Below, in pieces: positions 1 to 12,071 of a stretch of 64,000 nt of DNA. Each line of letters starts with the position of its first letter. The first letter of the stretch is position 1. The notes beneath the pieces were generated by a model. That model did not search any database and had not been told where the DNA came from. It worked only from the letters and a program-made list of their open reading frames with translations. Both the position numbers and the translations under genes were made by a program. Origin of the DNA: Adiantum capillus-veneris (Eukaryota > Streptophyta > Polypodiopsida > Polypodiales > Pteridaceae); the NCBI GenBank assembly GCA_014529385.2, contig CM043954.1, forward strand, positions 92,593,747-92,657,746, written 5' to 3'.

Positions 1-5
1 AGCAC

Positions 6-630
6 TGTTAGCGTAATTTCCGGAAATCTGCCACGTCATCAGCTGATACGCAAGACTTTCAGTGTTTGTGTGTGGGTCTTGCTTTATTTTAATCCTTTAT
101 GTCACTTGGGGCCCCATCGGACAGTGTCCCCATAAGTTGGTAGGACTTGTTCTTCAGTTACTTGTTCTTCAGTTACTTGTTCTTCTTAGGGTTTAGGCTC
201 CTTGGCTGACATGTGCAAGTTGGCTTCCTTCTTCAGGGTTTTGACACGTCAGCACTTTGTGACACAGGTCCTGCGAACAGGCTCACAAAATTGCCGGTAT
301 TAATCCTTCTAGGATTCTGGTTGTGGAAGTGGATGAAGCATGCCCACGTGGCACACAGAGCCATGTATGTCAATGTCTCTAATATGTGTTTTTGAAGAGT
401 GGCAGGTAATCTAAGAAAGAAGGGCTTCTCCAGCCTCCCCTCGTTCCTCTTTTCCACTCATTGAGAGCGGACCTTGCAACGTTGCAGCTGCAAATCGACG
501 TGAGTTGGGAAAGAGAAACCTTGGTCTGAGTGCAAGGCCGCCAAGGACAGCTTTATACAAGTGTGGATGATTGTGATGACCCCAAGATACCATGTAAGTG
601 AACACAGTCATTCACACATGGTATCAGAGT
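6..630 (+). mobile_element. LTR plus primer-binding site of an LTR retrotransposon relic
   Basis: A stretch beginning TGTTAG and ending CACACA (about 6-618) is followed directly by TGGTATCAGAG (619-629). That motif is complementary to the initiator-Met tRNA and is the usual primer-binding site of Copia elements and chromoviruses. The LTR boundaries are therefore inferred from the TG...CA ends and the binding site. No gag or pol is seen downstream before the host exon at 1143, so only the 5' end of the element remains. It lies upstream of, and probably in an intron of, the RRM gene that follows. Confidence 0.6.
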
Positions 631-1142
631 GTCAAAGGTTTTGCCCTCCCCCCTCATAGATTGACCACATTTGCGTGTTCAAAAACGCCAAGGACTGGTA
701 GCGTTTTTTTTTTCCAGATCTGGACCAGCGTATTCCTTGAACTGCTGGGGTAGCTGAGTTATTGTCTGTGTTTTGACAGACCAAGGCAGCCCTCAAATGG
801 CCCTTCCCGCCTGCTGGTTGCCTCCCAATTTGTGGATCGGTGGGCTGATTCGCAGCAACAACCTACCGATTTGCATGGACATTGGATGCAAGGCTGCCCT
901 GCTTTGGGTGCAACATCGGATCCCTGCATTTGATGGCCCTTATTCTCAGCGTCCTGTCAGTCTTACCCTGATTATGACCCAATCTCTCCAAGGTACCTAG
1001 ATGTAAGGTGACATATTATGTGATCATTCACATATTGAAATAATTGGCCCTATACAAGCGCAAACCATTTAGAATAAGTGGCCAATCAGAGCTGTTTAGC
1101 AACCTATTGGCAGACTCATAGTTTGTTTGTTTGTTTTTGCAG
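631..1142. other. Intron or unassigned sequence upstream of the RRM exon
   Basis: No exon encoding the first half of an RRM could be found here. The stretch ends in a T-rich tract and AG acceptor at 1141-1142. It probably holds intron sequence and leftover retrotransposon DNA. Confidence 0.4.
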
Positions 1143-1886
1143 ACAGGCAAATCCAAACATTTTGCCTTTATCGAGTTTGAGTCTCCAGAGGTATGTCTCG
1201 AGTGCGGGTTATTTTTTCATTGTGTTTTTTTGTTCCAAGTTACACCTTTGTGTGAGGAGTTTTTAATTAACTCCTACTACACTGAGTCAGGTAGCAGAGA
1301 TAGTAGCAGATTCGATGAATAATTATCTTCTATATGAGCACTTATTACAAGTGAAGTTGGTGCCACTAGAACGAGTCCACCACAGGATGTGAGTCGTATG
1401 TCCTCTGATAAAGTTTTTGTTATCCTATTTCATTATGAAATTTGACAACCCTTTTTTTTGGAGTAGGTGGGTTGGATCTGGTCGTGTTTATAAACCTCCA
1501 AATTTCAAGTGGCTGGCAAGCATTAATGAGAATAGGGTACTTCTTGCTCTCTGTATTGTTGTTTGTGGTGGCTTCAAATTAATACTCAAGAGCAGCTTTG
1601 ATGAAAGCAGGAAAGGGAACCAGATGAGCAGAGGCACATATTAAAAGCAGTTTTAAGAAGGGAGAGTAAGCGCAGGAAGAGGATAAAGGATGCAGGAATT
1701 GACTTTGAGTATCCTGATCTTGTATGTCCTTTAAACACACAACTTGTTGAAGGAAAGAAAAGCCTTGTGGCATTGTAGCTGTTACATTTTTTACCCTATT
1801 AAGTGTGATTTTGTCATATGCAGAGGGCCACTCTACCAGCGAGACCTAAGAAGATCAAATTCTCCACGACAGATGATGGCGAGTAA
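1143..1886 (+). CDS. NIFK/Nop15-like nucleolar RRM protein, last five exons
   Basis: Five exons with GT-AG borders keep one reading frame: 1143-1190, 1291-1388, 1467-1536, 1611-1721 and 1824-1886 (TAA stop). The first encodes the RNP1 end of an RNA-recognition motif (TGKSKHFAFIEFESPE). The second encodes the last RRM helix and strand (VAEIVADSMNNYLLYEHLLQ). The third carries YKPPNF, the fourth the basic RRKRIKDAGIDFEYPDL motif, and the fifth a short PARPKKIKF tail. This order matches the plant homologues of human NIFK and yeast Nop15, which bind pre-ribosomal RNA in the nucleolus during large-subunit assembly. Intron phases agree at every junction (0, 2, 0, 0), so this part looks intact. The N-terminal half lies left of the window, beyond the LTR at 6-618. 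Family assignment comes from recalled motifs, not a search. Confidence 0.8.
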
Positions 1887-2600
1887 AGCAGAGTTGTTGC
1901 CTTAGGTGTCACCTTATCTTGCGGCAAAGTCATGAGGATGACTGTTAATGATTGACATGGGTTAAAAGACTTGGTATAAGCAGAGGATGATGTGTGCTCA
2001 AACTTGGTGCAGTAAAGGTGTAGCTCATTCTCAGCAGACTCCTAGCATGTCTCGCTAATTCACTTTTCTTTTGTGCGCTTTTGATAAAAATCTGCTGAGG
2101 TGGTTACTAGTCGTTTCTTGTGATCCTCTGTACAACAGAAGCAACCTTCATGGGCCTTTTTGCTTGTTCAAGTTTGAATTACAACAGCAACAGAGTTTGG
2201 CAGGTGGAGTATAGTTGATGTTTGATTTTCTGTGTATGTCACACTCATCTTTTTGCAAGTGCTCGTTTTTGCAAGTGTAATCAAATGGCCAAGAAGCGTA
2301 GTGACCACTTGGGCGAGGGAGTCGAACTCATGGGTACCCCCAATTTGCTCCTTACCATCACAGGCTTGCGTCGCATCATTCCTTGGATGTGTAGTTTACC
2401 TATATATCCTAGTTCACTCCCCCTAGTTTACTACTAGTTCGCCCCCCCTAGTTCACCCCCCTTAGTTTACCCATTGACAATACTGGATACCTTAGATTCT
2501 CCCTTCCCTGCCTTGCCCCAGGTGATGGGAGCCATATAGCCCCCTTGGGGAGGAATCTCATGTCTATCCCCCTCCTCAATAACAGGTCTTTTGTTGAAGA
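1887..2600 (+). other. Probable 3' UTR and intergenic DNA
   Basis: This follows the stop codon of the RRM gene. I see no convincing ORF, only a C-rich patch near 2440-2465 with repeated CCCCCTAGTT-like words. Confidence 0.4.
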
Positions 2601-3050
2601 TTCATTGGATAGACCTTTGAGGTCTCTTGGGATCACTCCTATGATGTTAAAAATTTCTCTCTTCTTTTCTGGTTCTTCTGAATATGTGTGTGCACGTGTG
2701 TACATATTCTTTTACACGCTCTCAAGGTGTTTCAAGAATGATTGAACATAATGGAGTTTCATTGGATAGATCTTTGAGGTCTCCTGGGATCAGTTCTATG
2801 ATGTTAAAAACTTCTCTTCTTTTCCTCTTTTCTGTGTGCACGCCCATACACATTCTTCCACATGCTTTCATGGTGTTTCGAGAATGATTGGATGTAATGG
2901 AGTTTGGGTGCATTCCTGCGTACTCACACGTGTTTTGCTTTGCGCACACCTTCACTGTGTTTGACAATGATTTAATGTCGTGAGAGAAGAAGAAGAAGAA
3001 GAGTATTTTAACGTTCTAGGAAACTATCCCACGGGACCTTAAAGATCTTT
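2601..3050. repeat. 157-bp tandem repeat plus an inverted partial copy
   Basis: The unit starting TTCATTGGATAGACC at 2601 recurs at 2758 (TTCATTGGATAGATC), with the same order of features: GGTCTC, GATGTTAAAAA, TTCTC and GTGTTTCAAGAATGATTG. The stretch 3000-3050 matches the start of the unit in reverse complement, so the array ends with an inverted partial copy. It may be a decayed non-autonomous transposon, but no clear terminal repeats or target-site duplication were found. Confidence 0.6.
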
Positions 3051-3052
3051 AC

Positions 3053-3055
<3 letters not shown>

Positions 3056-3093
<38 letters not shown>
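3056..3093. repeat. (GA)n microsatellite
   Basis: About 19 uninterrupted GA units directly follow the inverted repeat copy. Confidence 0.95.
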
Positions 3094-3095
<2 letters not shown>

Positions 3096-5438
3096 CCATT
3101 ATTTTTGTTAGAGGTTATAGGGCCAAAAGAAACATATCATGTGGTGTGTGGAGGGCTAATGAGTGGCTTAGTGCTCAAGAATTGTGGTAATGAGCGTTGC
3201 AATTGAGAGTCAACATCGTGGTTGGGAAAGGAATGAGTGTAAGGAGAGCTCATAGTTGAAAATATGGGAAAAGGAAGCTCTAATGTGACCAAAAGTTGAG
3301 CACTCAAATAAGGTGTGAAACTCAAACTTGCAAACTTGGGATTGGTCATCGATGCTTTCACACCTTGTCTTACGCCTTAGAGAATGGGAGCTGAGATGGA
3401 TGAAGGCAATAGTGCAAATCATGCTCAAGGAGATGGGCTGAGTCTCATGTAAGGGAGGGTGAGGTCCCTTTGATTGGAGAAGGTGGTTTTGGTAGTTGGT
3501 AGAAACACGTCGTGTAATGTATAAAGCATGATCCTCCATATTTCTCCCAAGCTGCTATTGAAAAGTCTCATTCATTTAAAAGTCTATGTAGGCATCATCA
3601 AGCAGGTGTAATGCATCCCATCTTCCAAACCACTTCTTGATGTCTTGAATCGATGCAGAACTTAATATTTTCCTTTTGTGAGACTTTTGGAAGATTTTAC
3701 TTGCTTTCCTTGTAATTCTCGGAAGTTGATGTGGAGGATTTATGCCTCTTTTTGCGCCTTGCATCTCTGCATTGTGCTTAGTCTCATTAGGGATTGAACT
3801 TTATGCTTGATTGGTTTGCTACGTTAAGTTGGGATAGTAATTTTTGTTAACATAAGGCAAAGTAATTGAACCTACCAAAAAGCTTTCTTGTTTACTCCTA
3901 TTTGAAACTTAAGAAAGTAATTGGTCTTGCTTATGTGGAGCTTCTTTTGCTCGAGTCGCCTTATCTGGAGTTATCTGAAATTGGAAACTTAAATTACTTC
4001 CATCTTTCATGAAGTGTGAATGGTTAATTGGGACATTGGAATGAGTTGCTTTGGGAAAGAAAAAGAAGAAATAAATGCAAGGCCTTATTGATACTACTAC
4101 TTTGTGAATATTTCCTAAAACAGTTCAACTAAATGGGGGAATTCTCTTGATGACTTGTTTTTGAATTGATCTAGAAAACTTTCATGTAACACTTTAAAAG
4201 TTTCTTAATTTGCCTGTGTCAAAATTCTAAAATTTGATTAGCTTTATGTGAGCAAAACAACTGTCAGCATTGAGAACAATGAATACCCTTTGAATTTTGG
4301 TATTTATTTGATTTTCAATTTCAAGCATAACAAGATATTGCATTAGAACTAGTGGAGGAACTAGGAGCAAGGGGTTTTTTATACACATGGTCCCTTTTTG
4401 TCTAGAAAACACAAAAGAAAATCACAAATTGAAGGTTATTTAGCTGTGGTTAAGGCCTACAAGAACATACCCTGAATTACATCTTGGTTATTTAGTTGTG
4501 GTTAAGGCCTACAAGAATATACACTGAATTACATCTCAATCTTTTGATTGTATTACTATTGGATCACTCATGCTAAAATTAATATAGTTCTACTTCTATG
4601 ATTACTTCTTTGCTACAGTGAGTTTTGCTCTTCATAATTGGAAAGTTCTTGACTTTATCTCTTAGCTACTGTTTTTTTTTGGGCTTAGCCTACTATCCAA
4701 TACTTCGCTACCTTATTTTTTGTACTAACTATTTTTACCGTTTCACTCAGCTAAAGTGTGATGCTCTCTCTCATTTCTCTTTGTTCTTATGATTGATTTG
4801 TGTTCATACTTGAGTCTCCTACTTAATTTTCCTTTGTTCACTTTGGCAAGTTGTCTAATTGCTTTGATGCTACACCTTCCTGTTTGCAGGCACTAAAAGT
4901 CCTTTGTCCTTCTTTAACAAGCATGCTTGCTTCTCTTTGTGAGAACTAGACTGTTTTTGCTGTACCTTTTTTACATCTTTTTTTCTCTCACTGCAAAAAA
5001 TCTTCAAAAACTTGATTAATGATTGAAAAAGTAGGCTCTATGGTGGAGTTATTGTTTCCTAAAAGATCCTATGATGGCTATCGTGATACTAATCTAAGAA
5101 TAAGACGGGTTAGCTGGTCCTTTTGAGAATATTCTGTTCGGTACAGAGAATGTGAACTTTGAGCTCTTATGACTACGATGATGAAAACAAAGATTGATAG
5201 GATTCAAAATATTTTATGATATCAAATAAATATTTCTTTCAAAAGAATAGACTGGAAAATGTTTTGTTACAAAAAACTTCTTGCACATCAGAAGGAGTGA
5301 TCATCTTTTGTTGGCACTCATGCTAGAACTTGTTTGGAAATAAAGCCTATAAAAAGAACCTCTTTTACTGAAACCACACAAAGTAAATATTAGCACATCA
5401 GCAAATCTAAATTTTGTAAGTATGACATAGATTACAAG
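3094..5438. other. Non-coding, moderately AT-rich sequence
   Basis: Open frames are short, lack recognisable motifs, and look random on both strands. The only internal structure I see is the 52-bp duplication at 4434-4537. Confidence 0.4.
4434..4537. repeat. 52-bp direct tandem duplication
   Basis: GGTTATTTAGCTGTGGTTAA at 4434 and GGTTATTTAGTTGTGGTTAA at 4486 start two near-identical 52-bp units. Confidence 0.85.
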
Positions 5439-5790
5439 TGATAGGTCTTTTGACACCTGTAAAACATATTCAACTAATAGGTTTTGAGACCTATAAAACG
5501 TATCAGGCTAAAAAATTTATTGCCTTATTTGTATGGATGTACACAAGAATTATATCTTTGTTAAAGAGGTTTAGCTAGCTATAGTCGGACTTTGGAGATG
5601 AAGGCTTATTTCATCCACAAAAATTGTTGTTGATAGGTTTTTGACACATCGAAGGCTAATGAATTTACTGTCTTGTTTATATGGATGTAGGTGAAAATTC
5701 TATGTTTGTGTAAAGAGTTTTAACTTAAATACAATTCGACTTTGAAGGTGGCTTATTTTATCCACATAAACTGCTATAGCCCTTATGTAT
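5439..5790. repeat. ~155-bp tandem repeat of a dispersed family
   Basis: Units starting near 5476 and 5633 share ATAGGTTTT, GAGAC/GACAC, GGCTAA, TATGGATGTA, a GACTTTG block and TTATTTCATCCACA. The unit start also occurs at 5442 and again near 6354 (GATAGGCTCTTTGACAC), so it belongs to a repeat family present at least four times in this kilobase. Confidence 0.6.
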
Positions 5791-5937
5791 AGGAAAGCTA
5801 GAGTGTTACTTCATTGTGACCATATTGTACAAAAGGGAGTTCAATATAGAGTCATTTTTTGCAAATACCTTTCTTTTGTCTAAAGCTAATTGTCAAGAAA
5901 GCTTTCTTTTGTGTATAAGTATTCTCTTTAATGTATA

Positions 5938-6016
<79 letters not shown>

Positions 6017-6627
6017 TCGTGCATGTGGCTGTCAATCCTTGTCGCTAACCAATACTTATCTTATCTAAAAAGAAAACCTAATAAAATCCTCCAAATCATT
6101 TTTTGCCATGCCCATCAAGAGGGGTGATGTCCATTTCATGGAAACCAACTAACATAGATAATGACCTATGGATCATGAAAAGAAGAAGAAATATTAGAAC
6201 TGATTTCAAATGGAACAATTTTTGGATATCTAAGCATTCAAGTGCCTCTTTGTGTTCTACTTTTTTAGACCCTTGCTATACCAAACACCTAGAGTTTGAA
6301 TTAAGTAGAACTGTGGTTAATCTAATTTTTTAAAGTTTTGATATGGATAACGGCTGATAGGCTCTTTGACACGTATAATACATATCTAAAGCTAACAAAA
6401 TCTATTTTATTACTTCGTTAGCGAAGTGGCAGATTTTCGCTTCTTGGCCCCTCAGCAGCCCACGTGGCTTGACCTCATCTCCCTCTAAAGCTCGAAAAAA
6501 GTCTGCGATGTGAAGCTCTAATAAAAACAACGCCGTCAAGCAAAAAAAGCTGCGAAGTAAAAAGCTGTGCCGCGCACTGTAAAGCTCTAAAACAAACAGC
6601 GCCGTCAAGCAAAACGAAGTAAACAGG
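5791..6627. other. Non-coding stretch with a microsatellite
   Basis: Apart from the AC tract and one further copy of the GATAGG repeat, no gene or recognisable element is visible. The part from about 6440 is more GC-rich and repeats short words such as GCCGTCAAGCAAAA (6532 and 6602). Confidence 0.35.
5940..6012. repeat. (AC)n microsatellite
   Basis: About 36 pure AC units. Confidence 0.95.
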
Positions 6628-6760
6628 GGCAGGTTGACATCCGGAGCCTATTGCCTCTCCCAACTCACGGCAGGTTGACATCCGGAGCCTACTCCTCTCC
6701 CAACTCACGGCAAGTTGACATCCGGAACCTATTGCCTCTCCCAACTCACGCTATTGCCTT
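6628..6760. repeat. 41-bp minisatellite, about three copies
   Basis: Units starting GGCAGGTTGACATCCGGA at 6628, 6669 and 6709 (the last with CAAG) end in CTCTCCCAACTCAC. A fourth, partial unit end lies near 6749-6778. Confidence 0.85.
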
Positions 6761-6814
6761 CTTCTCTCCCAACTCACGGCGACTCTCGGCAAGACGAACA
6801 CCGGTGACCATCAG

Positions 6815-6816
<2 letters not shown>

Positions 6817-6872
<56 letters not shown>
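6817..6872. repeat. (TC)n microsatellite
   Basis: About 28 TC units mark the left edge of the tandemly duplicated segment. Confidence 0.95.
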
Positions 6873-6874
<2 letters not shown>

Positions 6875-7178
6875 CCGACCTTTGCTTGTTGACGTCACTG
6901 TTGCCTAATATGCCTTTGCATAATATGCCTTTGCATACTCTTCCTGCCAATATAGCCTAGAGACCTTGTGTTAAACAACGAATAGTCTGGAATTTTCAAA
7001 AGAGCAGGAGACTCCACAGAGGTAGTTTACACACCTCATTTTTAAGCTTATCCCTGACATGACCCCAATGGTATGACCATGCTGAAGCTCCTCTTCTTCA
7101 TCGGTAGTGCAGGCGACTCAGTCTGCCTCAACTTCATCAATCGTTCAACGGACTCTATGTGCTTCAAAACCTTTTTGA
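6873..7178. repeat. Tandem segmental duplication, unit 1
   Basis: This unit begins CTTTGCTTGTTGACGTCACT, passes CTTTGCATACTCTTCC and a stretch starting AGAGACCTTGTG, and ends CCTTTTTGAC. The same order recurs as 7179-7278 plus 12397-12620, separated only by the Copia insertion. The two units differ at scattered positions, and unit 1 has a shorter first part. Confidence 0.8.
7035..7178 (-). pseudogene. Partial duplicate of the hydroxylase-like exon
   Basis: This minus-strand copy of the exon at 12477-12679 starts in the middle of the exon, at the duplication border. It reads VKKVLKHIESVERLMKLRQT and then differs by small indels from the right-hand copy, so its frame ends early. It lacks the conserved GINGSICGT part altogether and is therefore a fragment left by the tandem duplication, not a working exon. 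Confidence 0.6.
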
Positions 7179-7278
7179 CCTTTGCTTGACGTCACTGTTG
7201 GCCAAAGAGCTGGTCATGCTTGTTGCCTTTGCATCAAAGCAGCATAATATGCCTTTGCATACTCTTCCTGCCAATATA
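7179..7278. repeat. Tandem duplication unit 2, left part
   Basis: This repeats the start of unit 1 (CTTTGCTTGACGTCACTG) and ends in ATATA at 7274-7278. The same five bases reappear at 12392-12396 as the target-site duplication of the Copia element. On the minus strand the stretch after an AG at about 7266 could encode the short tail EEYAKAYYAALMQRQQA followed by a stop. It may be a last exon of an unidentified gene, but this is uncertain. Confidence 0.55.
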
Positions 7279-7599
7279 TGTAAAGAATGAGGATGCAAGA
7301 GAGCTACACAAGACAAGCACAAAGCACACAGAGATGGAAAGCTTCTTCTTGTTCTCACAGAAAAGAGAGTAAAAAATGACTAAGTGCTAAAGCTGAAAAG
7401 TAGCACATATGTACATGCGGTCACTAAGTGTGAACACGCTAGAAGTGTACTAGGCTGGCACTATAAGTGTAGTCCAGCTGTAGAATCACTGGCAGAGATC
7501 CTCTGTATCGGTCACCTAACGCGCCAGTGAGTAAATGACGTAAGTGGCCAAGACCCGTAGTGGATGCCAGCTCAAGATGTAGAGCTCGACATCTCAACA
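7279..7599 (-). repeat. Copia 3' LTR (left in window)
   Basis: A 321-bp TG...CA repeat that matches 12072-12391 with about 13 substitutions and one single-base indel by eye. Next to it, 7600-7609 is the complement of a purine-rich tract. Confidence 0.93.
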
Positions 7600-10500
7600 C
7601 TCCCCCTCGAGCTCTGCATGTCGCAGAGTCCAAGCATAGTCCGGAAACGTCGAAGCTTCTCACCTCCGAGGGCCTTGGTAAAGATATCCGCTATCTGCTC
7701 CTCTGTGCTGACGTAGACCAAGTCGATGTCGCCCGCCAACACTAACTCTCGAACGTAGTGGTAATGGACCTCTATGTGCTTGGTCTTGGCATGTAACACT
7801 GGGTTCCTAGCCAACTGCATGCTGATGAGGTTGTCACAATGGATGACAATCTGCTGGTCCACCTACACTCCCAAGTCCTCAAGTAATGTGCGTAGCCAAG
7901 CTACCTCTCACGCCGCAACTGCTGCACCTCTGTACTCGGCCTCTGTGCTCGATAAAGCAACCGTAGGCTGCTTTTTGTTGCTCCAAGTAACAACAGCACT
8001 CCCAAAAGAGAACATGAAGCCACTCATAGATCTCCTATCAACAATGCTACCTGCCCAATCTGTATCTGTATACCCATATAATGCTAATGGCACATCTGCT
8101 GCATAGAACAATGCGTAGTCAAGAGCCCCTTGCACATACCGAAGTGTGTGTCATACTCCATCCAAATGTGGCTTCCTCGAAAGCTGCATGAACTGACTCT
8201 CCAAGCCTACTGTGTAGCTCAAGTCTGGCCTCGTGATAGTCAAGTAGATTAGACTACCCACAATCTTCCTGTACATCTCGACATCCTCAACAACATCACC
8301 CTTCTCTGCACTCAGCTTTGCATTCACATCCAAGGGAATAGAAATTGGCTTACAATCAACCATACCATACTTTGACAACATGTCCAAAGCATACTGTCTC
8401 TGTGACAGCCATACACCCTCTGGAGTCCTGATCACCTCGATGCCAAGAAAGTAGCGCAACTCGCCCAAATCTTTCATTTCAAACTCCTGTTTGAGAAGAC
8501 CCTTCACATGGTCAATCTCCATAGCATTGTCACCCACAATAATAAGGTCATCTACATATATGGTAATGACCACAATCACCACATCACTCTCACGTACATA
8601 GAGTGAATGATCAGCATGAGCTCTCCTAAACCCAATACTGACAAGATACTTGGCAATCCTGTCATACCATGCTCTAGAGCCCTGCTTCAAACCATACAAA
8701 TCTTTGAGAAGTCTGCATACATAATCTGGGTAACCTGGATCGACATAACCAGGTGGCTGATCCATATACACTTCCTCTTGCAACTGACCATTCAAGAAGG
8801 CATTATTTACATCCATTTGATGCATAATCCATCCTCTAGATGCAGCCATTGCTATGACAACTCTCATAGTCGTAATCTTTGCCACTGGAGCAAAGGTCTC
8901 CTCATAGTCTATGCCATACGTCTGTGCATAACCCTTTGCGACCAGCCTTGCCTTGTGACGCTCAATGTTACCATCAGCCTTATGCTTGGTTTTATACACC
9001 CATTTACAGCCAATAGCTTTCTTGCCACTTGGAAATGGCACCAACTCCCATGTGTCGTTTGCTTCCAATGCAGCCATCTCTTCATTCATTGCATCATCCC
9101 AATGCACATTTCCAAATGCATCCTCAAAACATGTGGGCTCCACATCCTGTATCACCTTAGCCATGTAGGCTTGGTGATGCACTAGATACCCATCATAAGT
9201 CAATTTTTGAACTGGATTTCTGACTCTGTTAGATCTGCGCGGTCCTGGGTCACTCCTTTGCCCTCTAGCATCTTCTTGTACTTTCCTTACACCAGGTGTC
9301 CTGACAGCCGGAATTCCAAATTCCTCATCAAGACTTTGTTCAGAACCATCTGAATCCATGTCTATATGTGAAAAACCTGATGATGCATCAGCCATAAAGG
9401 GAGGTTCATCGACCTTTTCCTTTCCTTTTCGTGATACATTCCCTGTACCTGCTGGTGGAGTAACCTGTGTACGTAGTCTACCATTCCATGGCTTCTCAAC
9501 AGAGCCACGAGAAGAGGACTCTTGTGGTCCACTCAAAACCTGTGACTGTGGCCTCACATTTTGTACAACCACATCATCTTTTACATCAGCCCCAATAGTG
9601 CCATGTGAATTACTGTACCAGCTGCTCATCTCATCAAAGACTACATCTCTGCTCACTCGTAATTCTCGTGTAGTAGGATTGTAGCACCTGTACCCCTTTT
9701 GTTCAAGGGAATATCCCACAAGAATACATTTCTCTGCTTTAGGATCCAATTTCCTACGCAAATCATCTGGTACATGCACGTAAGCTATATAGCCAAACAC
9801 TTTCAAGTGTGCCAAATCAGACTTTGTACCTGTAAACTTTTCCTCAGGTGTTACATCATGCACCGCAGCTGTAGGTGTCCTGTTCATAATGTACACAACT
9901 GTATTTACAGCTTCAGCCTAGAAATGATGAGGCATGTTCTTCTCATTCATCAATGCATGTGCAATCTCTGCAATGTGCCTGTTTTTCCTTTCTGCGACCC
10001 CATTTTGCTGTGGAGTATATCTGCATGTAAACTGCCTGCGTATACCATGCATTCGCAGAAAATCTAAAAAATCATTGGAGAAGTACTCTCCCCCTCCATC
10101 TCACCTCAATGTCTTGATTTGCATATCTGTCTCCTTCTCAATCATGACTTTGAAGTCCTGAAAGTGACCAAACACTTCACTTTTGTTACGCATGAAGTAG
10201 ACACATACTTTCCTTGTATGGTCATCAATGAAAGAGACATAATACCTGCAACCATGTATACTTGCACTATCGGTTGGACCCCAAACATCTGTGTGCACCA
10301 CCTCAAGTGGCTTTTTACATACATTGCGCTCATGTGAAAATGAGCCCTTTGACTGTTTTCCAAACTGGCATGCTGCACACACTTTATGCATACCATCGAC
10401 CTTGAATTTGGGCAAACCTTTTACAATCTGTTTTGATTGCATGCTTCGCAATCTCTGCTCATTGACATGGCCAATGTGTTTGTGCCAAATGTCAACATCA

Positions 10501-12071
10501 GCCACAACACCTGTGCCCTGTGCAAATAATGCAGTTTTTACCTCAGGCATGTCTACATTCAGCGTAAACATTCTGCCCACACGTTTTCCCTCTGTGATTA
10601 GCTTACAGCCATTCTGGAAATCTTCTACATAACAGCCATTTGGATTGAAGCGAACCTGCAAACCCTGCTCAACCATTTGTCCAACAGAAACAAGATTCTT
10701 TGTAATGTTTGGGACATGAAGTACATCTGCTAAGTACTTTGATTTCCCACTCTTCGTATTTAGAGGTATGTCCCCTACATGAGCAATGGGGTGAGCTGTG
10801 TCACCTCCTGTCTGCACATAGCCTGACACATCTAGTTTGCGCATATCTCTAAACCACTCTCCACGAGACGTCATTGTAGTCATTACATGCTGCTTAACAA
10901 ACATGCGCTCGTTTTTGCTGTCATCTGCATCTTTGCTAGTAGATGCATAGTTGCCCTGTTCTCTCTTTCCACTTTCTTTTCCCTTTGGACAGTCACGTGA
11001 CATGTGACCTCTTTCACCACAAGTCCAACATTCTCTGCTATCTGCAGTATGTTGCTGCCTGCTTGATCCCGCACCACGACCTCTTTGACTCCCCCTGCCT
11101 TGAGACTGGTTTCCCCTGCCACCTGTATTGTTTTGATTTGATTGACCTTCTTGAAATTGGCCCCTGCAACCACTTGGGCCTCGACCATGACCTCTACCTC
11201 TACCTCTGTTGGAGTTAGAATAGAAGGCCTGTTCATACCTATTTTTGCCACGAGAAGAAGATGTGTCAAGACCAAGGTTCTTCTCCTCAAGAATAAGCAT
11301 AGAAATCAAATCTTGGAACACGGGGATGTCATCTCTTGTATTCATGGAAGACCTGAAATGTACATACTCATCTCCTAGACCATCCAAGCATGCACGGACA
11401 ATGTCATCATCTTCCACTGAGACTTTAATAGATCCAAGAGACTCAATGATACTCTTGATCTTCAAGGCATAATCATTGATGGAGAGGTTGTTCCTCTTAA
11501 CCTGATTTAGCTCCGACTTTAGTTGAAGCTTCCTGGCCTTGGTGTTCACCTCGAACACTCTGCCTAAGTTTTTCCATGCAATGGCGGGGGTTTCAGCATC
11601 CTGTAGATAGCCCATCATGCCATCTGTGATGCTCATAGAAAGCCAATACATCACTTTGATCTGGCCTTGTTGCCAGTCCCTCAAAGATTTTCTTTGTTCT
11701 ACTGTAGCATTTGCCTCGAGAATCTCTGGTTCCTTTTCATTGTCTCCTTCTACATAGTCCCAATCACCTTTTCCTTTTAGGAAATTAGTTATTCTGAACT
11801 TCCATGTAGGGTAGTTATTTTTCTCAAGCTTCTCAGTAACAATCTGACTGAAACCGTCAGACATCTTGAAGCACTAAGACAAAATAACTGCAATCTGCAA
11901 AAACCTGCAAATCTGCTGAACCTGCTATCGTGGTACCTGTAACGCTTTCTACACTCAACGAGTGTCCACAATCAAGCGTACATACAACCACTGTACTTGT
12001 ATAGTAAATCTCTGTACTTATGATGCTCTTGCTCTCTTAGCGTCTCTTGCCTGCACCAGGCTCTGATACCA

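Noticed and set aside
6-630. Solo LTR
   Set aside because: A primer-binding site directly follows the LTR, which a solo LTR formed by recombination would not keep in this position. A truncated element fits better.
3210-3539. 109-residue minus-strand ORF
   Set aside because: Codon use and composition look random, no domain is recognisable, and no splice or promoter context supports it.
8607-9185. 192-residue plus-strand ORF
   Set aside because: It is the antisense shadow of the Copia reverse-transcriptase region and contains no motif of its own.
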